DNA of 64,000 nucleotides, taken from NCBI RefSeq assembly GCF_009834515.1, contig NZ_CP019426.1:496001-560000 (forward strand), given 5' to 3'. The notes under the pieces were generated by a model that had not been told where the DNA came from, ran no database searches, and was given only the letters and a program-made list of their open reading frames with translations. Below are positions 58,502-64,000 of this stretch, piece by piece (position 1 is the first letter of the stretch; each line of letters begins with the position of its first letter). A program made the position numbers and the translations under genes. The DNA comes from Pseudomonas sp. R84 (lineage in GTDB: Bacteria; Pseudomonadota; Gammaproteobacteria; Pseudomonadales; Pseudomonadaceae).

Positions 58502-61500
58502 TTAGCCGATTGTCATCAAGCTGGCATTACCACCCGCCGCAGCAGTGTTAACGCTCAACGCGCGCTCGATCACCAGACGCTCCAGCGCAATGTTGGTCTC
58601 GCCCTGGGACAAGCCCTGAACCCCAACGATCGCGCCGGCACGCTTGGCAATCTGCTGGCAAACGCCGCGCAACTGGTCGGAATGGCCGTGATGCAGAACC
58701 GCATCGAACACCACCTCATCCTTGTTCCAGTCAGCAACCAGCTTGATCCGCGCCTGAATCTCCTTCGGCAGACGTGCGAACAATGCTTTGCTGATGTCGG
58801 ACTCTGGCCATACCGCCGAACCGCCTACCGCGAGCACCGCCGCCAGTTGCGTCAGCAGATCACCTTCAACCTCCGCCAGGCACAGGACGTGCTCGCGCGG
58901 CAGAATCGCATAGCTGTTCTTCTCGCCAGTCGGGCCGGCCAGTACGCGGGTGATGCCGCTCTGCGATTGCGCAGCGTACTGCACGCACAGAGTGCTCAGG
59001 TCGGCGTATTTGTTGCTTTCAGCCCAGGCTTTCAGCGCGTTCAGTGGTTTGCTCATGGCATCGCGCAGACGAACATCCGGGGCCACGGCAGCATCACCGC
59101 GAGCGAAGGATTGTTCGATGGCGTCAGTAGGACGGGTCGCCAGCAAACGGTACAGATACAGCGGGCCACCGGCTTTCGGGCCAGTGCCCGAGAGGCCTTC
59201 GCCGCCGAATGGCTGCACGCCAACCACGGCACCAACGATGTTGCGGTTAACGTAGACGTTGCCGGCGTTGACGTTGTCGATCACCTTGGCGATGGTCTCG
59301 TCGATACGCGTGTGCACGCCCAGCGTCAGGCCATAACCGGAAGCGTTGATCTGAGCGATCAGTTGATCGATCTCTTTACGCTTGTAGCGCACCACGTGCA
59401 GCACCGGGCCGAAGATCTCGCGTTGCAGCTCGTCGAAGCTTTCCAGCTCGATCAGGGTCGGCATGACGAAGGTGCCGCGTTTGACTTCTTCGGTGTCAGC
59501 GATCGCCACTTGGTAGACGTTGCGACCTTTGTCGCGCATGCCTTGGATGTGCTTGTCGATGCCAGCTTTGGCTTCGGCGTCGATCACCGGGCCGATGTCC
59601 ACGGACAGACGCTCCGGGTTGCCGAGACGGCTTTCCGCCATCGCACCTTTGAGCATTTCGATGACGCGATCGGCGGAATCTTCCTGCAGGCACAATACGC
59701 GCAGCGCCGAGCAACGCTGACCGGCGCTGTCGAAAGCTGAGGACACCACGTCGATGACGACTTGCTCGGTTAGAGCCGAGGAGTCGACGATCATCGCGTT
59801 CTGGCCACCGGTTTCGGCGATCAGCGGAATCGGACGGCCCTGGCTGTCGAGGCGGCCAGCGATGTTGCGTTGCAGCAGACGCGCGACTTCGGTGGAACCG
59901 GTGAACATCACGCCTTTGACGCGCTCATCGCCGACCAGACCGGCGCCGACGGTTTCACCGCGACCCGGTAGCAGTTGCAGCACGCCTTCCGGGATCCCGG
60001 CTTCAAGCAGCAAACGCACGGCTTGAGCCGCCACCAGCGGAGTTTGCTCGGCAGGCTTGGCCAATACCGGGTTACCGGCAGCCAATGCCGCAGCGACTTG
60101 ACCGCTGAAGATCGCCAGCGGGAAGTTCCACGGGCTGATGCACACCACCGGACCCAGTGGGCGGTGGGCGTCGTTACTGAAATCGTTGCGCGCCTGCACT
60201 GCGTAGTAACGCAGGAAATCGACTGCTTCGCGGACTTCGGCGATGGCGTTGGCGTAGGTCTTGCCGGCTTCGCGAGCCAGCAGGCCCATCAGCGGCTGGA
60301 TCTCGCCTTCCATCAAATCAGCGGCACGTTCCAGAATCGCTGCGCGTTCGGCGGGCGGGGTGGCCTGCCAGATCGGCGCAGCGTTCAGCGCGCATTGAAT
60401 GGCGTTGTCGACGTCTTCGACGGTAGCTTCCTGAACATGACCGACCACATCGCGGTGATCCGACGGGTTCAGCACCGCTGCCGGCGTTTCAGTGCTGGAA
60501 GCGCAACCGAGCATCGGCGCGGCTTTCCAGTCGTTGTGGGCAGTGGCCAGCAAAGCGCAGGACAGCGAAGCCAGACGATGTTCGTTGGCCATGTCGATGC
60601 CGCTGGAGTTGGCTCGCTCGGCGCCGTACAGGTCACGCGGCAGCGGAATGCGCGGGTGCGGCAGGCCGAATCCACCTTCCACGGTCGCCATCTGCTCGAT
60701 CTGCGCCACCGGATCGGCCACCAGTTCCTGAATCGAAATCGACTGGTCGGCGATGCGGTTGACGAATGAGGTGTTCGCACCGTTTTCCAGCAAGCGACGT
60801 ACGAGGTACGCCAGCAGCGTTTCGTGGGTACCGACCGGTGCGTACACGCGGCACGGACGGTTTAGCTTGCCTTCGGAAACTTTGCCTACAACTTGTTCGT
60901 AAAGCGGTTCGCCCATGCCGTGCAGGCACTGGAATTCGTACTGGCCGGGGTAATAGTTCTGACCGGCAATGTGGTAAATCGCCGACAGGGTGTGGGCGTT
61001 GTGCGTGGCGAACTGCGGGTAGATGACTTCCGGAACCGACAGCAGTTTGCGTGCGCAAGCGATGTAGGAAACATCGGTGTACACCTTGCGGGTGTAGACC
61101 GGATAGCCTTCCAGGCCTTCGACCTGGGCGCGCTTGATTTCGCTGTCCCAGTACGCGCCTTTCACCAGGCGGATCATCAGGCGATGACGGCTGCGGCGAG
61201 CTAGATCGATCACGTAGTCGATCACGTACGGGCAACGCTTCTGGTAAGCCTGGATCACGAAACCGATGCCGTTCCAGCCGGTCAGCTGCGGCTCGAAGCA
61301 CAGGCGCTCAAGCAGATCCAGCGACAGTTCGAGACGGTCGGCTTCTTCGGCGTCGATGTTCAGGCCGATGTCGTATTGCTTGGCCAGCAGGGTCAGCGAC
61401 AGCAGGCGCGGGTACAGCTCGTCCATCACACGCTCGTACTGTGCACGGCTGTAACGCGGGTGCAGCGCCGACAGCTTGATCGAGATGCCCGGGCCTTCAT

Positions 61501-62455
61501 AAATCCCACGACCGTGCGAGGCTTTGCCGATCGAGTGGATGGCTTGTTCGTACGACGCCAGGTACTTCTGCGCGTCGTGTTCGGTCAGCGCCGCTTCACC
61601 GAGCATGTCGTAGGAATAACGGAAACCCTTGGCTTCGAACTTGCTCGCGTTGGCCAGCGCTTCGGCGATGGTTTCGCCGGTAACGAACTGCTCGCCCATC
61701 AGGCGCATGGCCATGTCGACGCCCTTGCGGATCATCGGCTCGCCGCTCTTACCGATGATGCGGCTCAGCGAAGAGGTCAGGCCCGCTTCGTTGTGCGTCG
61801 AGACCAGTTTGCCGGTCAGCAGCAGGCCCCAGGTCGCGGCATTGACGAACAGCGACGGGCTGTTGCCCAAATGCGGGTGCCAGTTACCGGTGCTGATCTT
61901 GTCGCGGATCAGTGCATCGCGAGTGCCTTTGTCCGGGATACGCAGCAGCGCTTCGGCCAGGCACATCAGCGCTACGCCTTCCTGGGACGACAGGGAAAAC
62001 TCCTGCAGCAGACCCTGAACAATGCCTGCACGACCGCCGGCACTTTTCTGGTTGCGCAGTTTTTCCGCGATGGCTGCGGCGAGTTTGTTGGTGGCTTCAG
62101 CCATTGGCGCTGGCAGGCGAGCCTGCTCGATCAGCATCGGCACGACTTCCGGCTCTGGGCGACGGTAAGCGGCAGTGATCGAAGCGCGCAGAACGGATTG
62201 CGGCAGGATGCTTTCGGCGAATTCGAGGAAGCATTGGTGGGCGTGATCGGTGTGGACTTCGCCCGCCTCATCGGCGTCCTTGGCGGTCAAACCGTTCAGC
62301 TCGGTCAGGGTTGCACCACCCTCGAGTTTTTCCAGGTAATTGAAAATTGCCTGCTTGATCAGCCAGTGCGGCGTGCGATCAATCGAGGTTGCGGCGGCCT
62401 TCAGGCGTTCGCGGGTCGGGTCATCGAGTTTGACCCCAAGGGTGGTGGTAGCCAT
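58502..62455 (-). CDS. putA: Trifunctional proline utilisation flavoprotein PutA
   Basis: 1317 residues. The N-terminal ribbon-helix-helix (about 1-47, TTLGVKLDDPTRERLKAAAT) binds DNA and represses put genes. The proline dehydrogenase barrel (about 180-560, FRYSYDMLGEAALTEHDA) and the pyrroline-5-carboxylate dehydrogenase domain (about 640-1110) follow: CISPWNFPLAIFSGQ, AETGGQNAMIVDSSA and the catalytic cysteine in FDSAGQRCSALRV. A C-terminal ALDH-like domain closes the substrate tunnel. Together they oxidise proline to glutamate. ATG at 62455 has GAGGAT eight bases upstream. Divergent from putP. Confidence 0.97.
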   Translation of the reverse strand: MATTTLGVKLDDPTRERLKAAATSIDRTPHWLIKQAIFNYLEKLEGGATLTELNGLTAKDADEAGEVHTDHAHQCFLEFAESILPQSVLRASITAAYRRPEPEVVPMLIEQARLPAPMAEATNKLAAAIAEKLRNQKSAGGRAGIVQGLLQEFSLSSQEGVALMCLAEALLRIPDKGTRDALIRDKISTGNWHPHLGNSPSLFVNAATWGLLLTGKLVSTHNEAGLTSSLSRIIGKSGEPMIRKGVDMAMRLMGEQFVTGETIAEALANASKFEAKGFRYSYDMLGEAALTEHDAQKYLASYEQAIHSIGKASHGRGIYEGPGISIKLSALHPRYSRAQYERVMDELYPRLLSLTLLAKQYDIGLNIDAEEADRLELSLDLLERLCFEPQLTGWNGIGFVIQAYQKRCPYVIDYVIDLARRSRHRLMIRLVKGAYWDSEIKRAQVEGLEGYPVYTRKVYTDVSYIACARKLLSVPEVIYPQFATHNAHTLSAIYHIAGQNYYPGQYEFQCLHGMGEPLYEQVVGKVSEGKLNRPCRVYAPVGTHETLLAYLVRRLLENGANTSFVNRIADQSISIQELVADPVAQIEQMATVEGGFGLPHPRIPLPRDLYGAERANSSGIDMANEHRLASLSCALLATAHNDWKAAPMLGCASSTETPAAVLNPSDHRDVVGHVQEATVEDVDNAIQCALNAAPIWQATPPAERAAILERAADLMEGEIQPLMGLLAREAGKTYANAIAEVREAVDFLRYYAVQARNDFSNDAHRPLGPVVCISPWNFPLAIFSGQVAAALAAGNPVLAKPAEQTPLVAAQAVRLLLEAGIPEGVLQLLPGRGETVGAGLVGDERVKGVMFTGSTEVARLLQRNIAGRLDSQGRPIPLIAETGGQNAMIVDSSALTEQVVIDVVSSAFDSAGQRCSALRVLCLQEDSADRVIEMLKGAMAESRLGNPERLSVDIGPVIDAEAKAGIDKHIQGMRDKGRNVYQVAIADTEEVKRGTFVMPTLIELESFDELQREIFGPVLHVVRYKRKEIDQLIAQINASGYGLTLGVHTRIDETIAKVIDNVNAGNVYVNRNIVGAVVGVQPFGGEGLSGTGPKAGGPLYLYRLLATRPTDAIEQSFARGDAAVAPDVRLRDAMSKPLNALKAWAESNKYADLSTLCVQYAAQSQSGITRVLAGPTGEKNSYAILPREHVLCLAEVEGDLLTQLAAVLAVGGSAVWPESDISKALFARLPKEIQARIKLVADWNKDEVVFDAVLHHGHSDQLRGVCQQIAKRAGAIVGVQGLSQGETNIALERLVIERALSVNTAAAGGNASLMTIG

Positions 62456-62527
62456 ATTTTTATCCTCATGGTTGCCACAGTTGCGTGGCATCAGCTGGCG
62501 GCAAGATTAGCCGTGCGCCGAAAGAGG

Positions 62528-62766
62528 TGCAACCGGGTGCAACCCTTTTTTTGTCGGAATAATAGGCAGCTCGTCAGGAATTATTTTCTGGTACGAAAGT
62601 GCTGCTCACGCTTGGTGCTTTTGCTTCTAGCAAAGGGCCATGACTGCGACAAAAGGGAGCAAAAACGGGGTGATTGTCGATAATTCCGACTAGGTGCAAC
62701 TAATTCTCACGAAACTGGTTGCACCTTATTTGATTTGTTGCATAGCATTCGCGCCCTAGGTGCAAC
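62528..62766. promoter_or_regulatory. putA-putP control region with six GTTGCA motifs
   Basis: GTTGCA or its complement TGCAAC occurs at 62528-62533, 62538-62543, 62695-62700, 62718-62723, 62737-62742 and 62761-62766. AGGTGCAAC (62692-62700) and GTTGCACCT (62718-62726) form a perfect inverted pair. GTTGCA is the known recognition sequence of E. coli PutA, whose ribbon-helix-helix domain is present in this putA. The 458-base gap also holds a small putA-leader hairpin at 62473-62490. No clear -35/-10 pair can be named. Confidence 0.7.
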
Positions 62767-62913
62767 CGGGAATAACCCGGTGTACCGGCTGATGGCTTTC
62801 CTGGGGAAACATCAGTCCTAAATGCGCGGGATCCCGGATCGTCTGCCAAACGTCGTCGTTTGCGTGCGGTTCACCACCGCCGCTACATAAAAACAAAGCC
62901 AGGGCGTAACTCA

Positions 62914-64000
62914 ATGAGCGTAAGCAATCCAACCCTGATCACGTTCGTGATCTACATCGCAGCAATGGTGCTGATCGGCTTGATGGCCTATCGCTCCACC
63001 AACAACCTTTCTGACTATATTCTTGGCGGTCGCAGCCTCGGCAGCGTCGTCACCGCGCTGTCTGCCGGTGCCTCCGACATGAGCGGCTGGTTGCTGATGG
63101 GCCTGCCAGGCGCCATCTACATGTCCGGTCTGTCCGAAAGCTGGATCGCCATCGGTCTGATCATCGGTGCCTACCTGAACTGGCTGTTCGTTGCCGGCCG
63201 TCTGCGCGTGCAGACCGAGCACAACGGCGACGCCCTGACCCTGCCGGACTACTTCGCCAGCCGATTTGAAGACAAAAGCGGCCTGCTGCGGATCATCTCG
63301 GCGATCGTGATTCTGGTGTTCTTCACCATCTACTGCGCTTCCGGCATTGTGGCCGGTGCCCGTCTGTTCGAAAGCACCTTCGGCATGTCCTACGAGACGG
63401 CGCTGTGGGCCGGTGCTGCGGCGACGATTGCCTACACCTTTATCGGTGGTTTCCTGGCCGTGAGCTGGACCGACACCGTACAAGCCACGCTGATGATTTT
63501 TGCGCTGATCCTTACGCCGATCATTGTTCTGCTGGCCACCGGCGGCGTCGACACCACGTTCCTGGCCATCGAAGCGCAAGATCCAAGCAACTTCAACATG
63601 CTTAAAGGCACCACTTTTATCGGCATTATCTCGCTGATGGGCTGGGGTCTGGGCTACTTCGGTCAGCCGCACATCCTCGCGCGTTTCATGGCCGCGGATT
63701 CGGTGAAATCGATCGCCAAGGCGCGTCGCATTTCCATGACCTGGATGATCCTGTGCCTGGGCGGCACCGTGGCCGTGGGCTTCTTCGGCATCGCCTACTT
63801 CTCGGCACACCCGGAAGTGGCCGGTCCCGTGACCGAGAACCACGAGCGTGTGTTCATCGAACTGGCCAAGATCCTCTTCAACCCTTGGATTGCCGGTGTT
63901 TTGCTGTCGGCCATTCTGGCTGCGGTGATGAGCACCCTGAGCTGCCAGTTGCTGGTGTGCTCAAGCGCCCTGACCGAAGACTTCTACAAAACCTTCCTGC
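62914..64000 (+). CDS. putP: Sodium/proline symporter PutP, N-terminal part
   Basis: ATG at 62914 opens a frame that stays open to the end of the window (362 codons). It is a solute:sodium symporter. GGRSLGSVVTALSAGASDMS carries the GASDMSGWL-type signature of PutP (proline and sodium site), and YFGQPHILARFMAADS matches the loop near helix 8. It takes up proline for oxidation by PutA. The remaining C-terminal third, about 130 residues, is outside the window. Shares a control region with the divergent putA. Confidence 0.96.
   Translation, partial: MSVSNPTLITFVIYIAAMVLIGLMAYRSTNNLSDYILGGRSLGSVVTALSAGASDMSGWLLMGLPGAIYMSGLSESWIAIGLIIGAYLNWLFVAGRLRVQTEHNGDALTLPDYFASRFEDKSGLLRIISAIVILVFFTIYCASGIVAGARLFESTFGMSYETALWAGAAATIAYTFIGGFLAVSWTDTVQATLMIFALILTPIIVLLATGGVDTTFLAIEAQDPSNFNMLKGTTFIGIISLMGWGLGYFGQPHILARFMAADSVKSIAKARRISMTWMILCLGGTVAVGFFGIAYFSAHPEVAGPVTENHERVFIELAKILFNPWIAGVLLSAILAAVMSTLSCQLLVCSSALTEDFYKTFL

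Overview
The window is a typical piece of a Pseudomonas chromosome, most likely from the P. fluorescens group. The gene order maeB-ponA-pilMNOPQ-aroK-aroB-(AAA/SPOR gene)-gltB-gltD-hemE is the one known from pseudomonads. Composition is GC-rich, and fluorescens-type REP/REPIN palindromes sit in many intergenic gaps. No rRNA, tRNA, CRISPR array, prophage or insertion sequence is visible. Species cannot be fixed from the sequence alone.

Bases 1-19,360 are housekeeping. They hold the 3' end of NADP malic enzyme, penicillin-binding protein 1A, and the divergent type IV pilus inner-membrane/secretin operon pilMNOPQ. The shikimate genes aroK and aroB follow, then a membrane ATPase with a peptidoglycan-binding SPOR domain, both glutamate synthase subunits, and uroporphyrinogen decarboxylase. 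Bases 19,490-21,860 hold a divergent MFS transporter/LysR pair that resembles E. coli YnfM/YnfL (PunC/PunR).

Bases 22,458-41,463 are the main accessory feature: about twenty tightly packed genes, all on the minus strand, that together form an aryl polyene (APE)-type pigment cluster. It encodes a chain-length factor, two acyl carrier proteins, two ketosynthases, a ketoreductase, two dehydratases (one fused to an AMP-ligase) and an aromatic amino acid ammonia-lyase. It also encodes a thioesterase, two acyltransferases, a glycosyltransferase, a methyltransferase, an FAD oxidoreductase, a LolA-like carrier, an MMPL exporter, a DUF3261 lipoprotein and small membrane proteins. Most junctions are ATGA overlaps. 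Two REP elements have inserted into the transcription unit. A good sigma-70 promoter with a dyad just upstream of its -35 lies in front of the first gene. Two unusual members are an antiporter-like membrane protein and a secreted domain that occurs in the last gene and again in the next gene downstream.

Bases 41,820-50,700 hold an orphan ParA ATPase, thioredoxin 2 (trxC), a HigBA toxin-antitoxin pair with a candidate operator, the AMPylase selO, a giant MscK-type mechanosensitive channel and an NhaP2-type cation/proton antiporter. Bases 51,000-55,500 hold two chemoreceptors flanking a ZapB-like/ZapA-like pair. An AT-richer gene of unknown function follows (55,548-56,261), then an acyl-CoA dehydrogenase. 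The window ends with putA and the divergent, truncated putP; their shared control region carries six GTTGCA motifs, the known PutA recognition sequence.

Starts were chosen from ribosome-binding sites, gene overlaps and remembered family N-termini. No database search or alignment could be run, so functions rest on motifs, length and neighbourhood.
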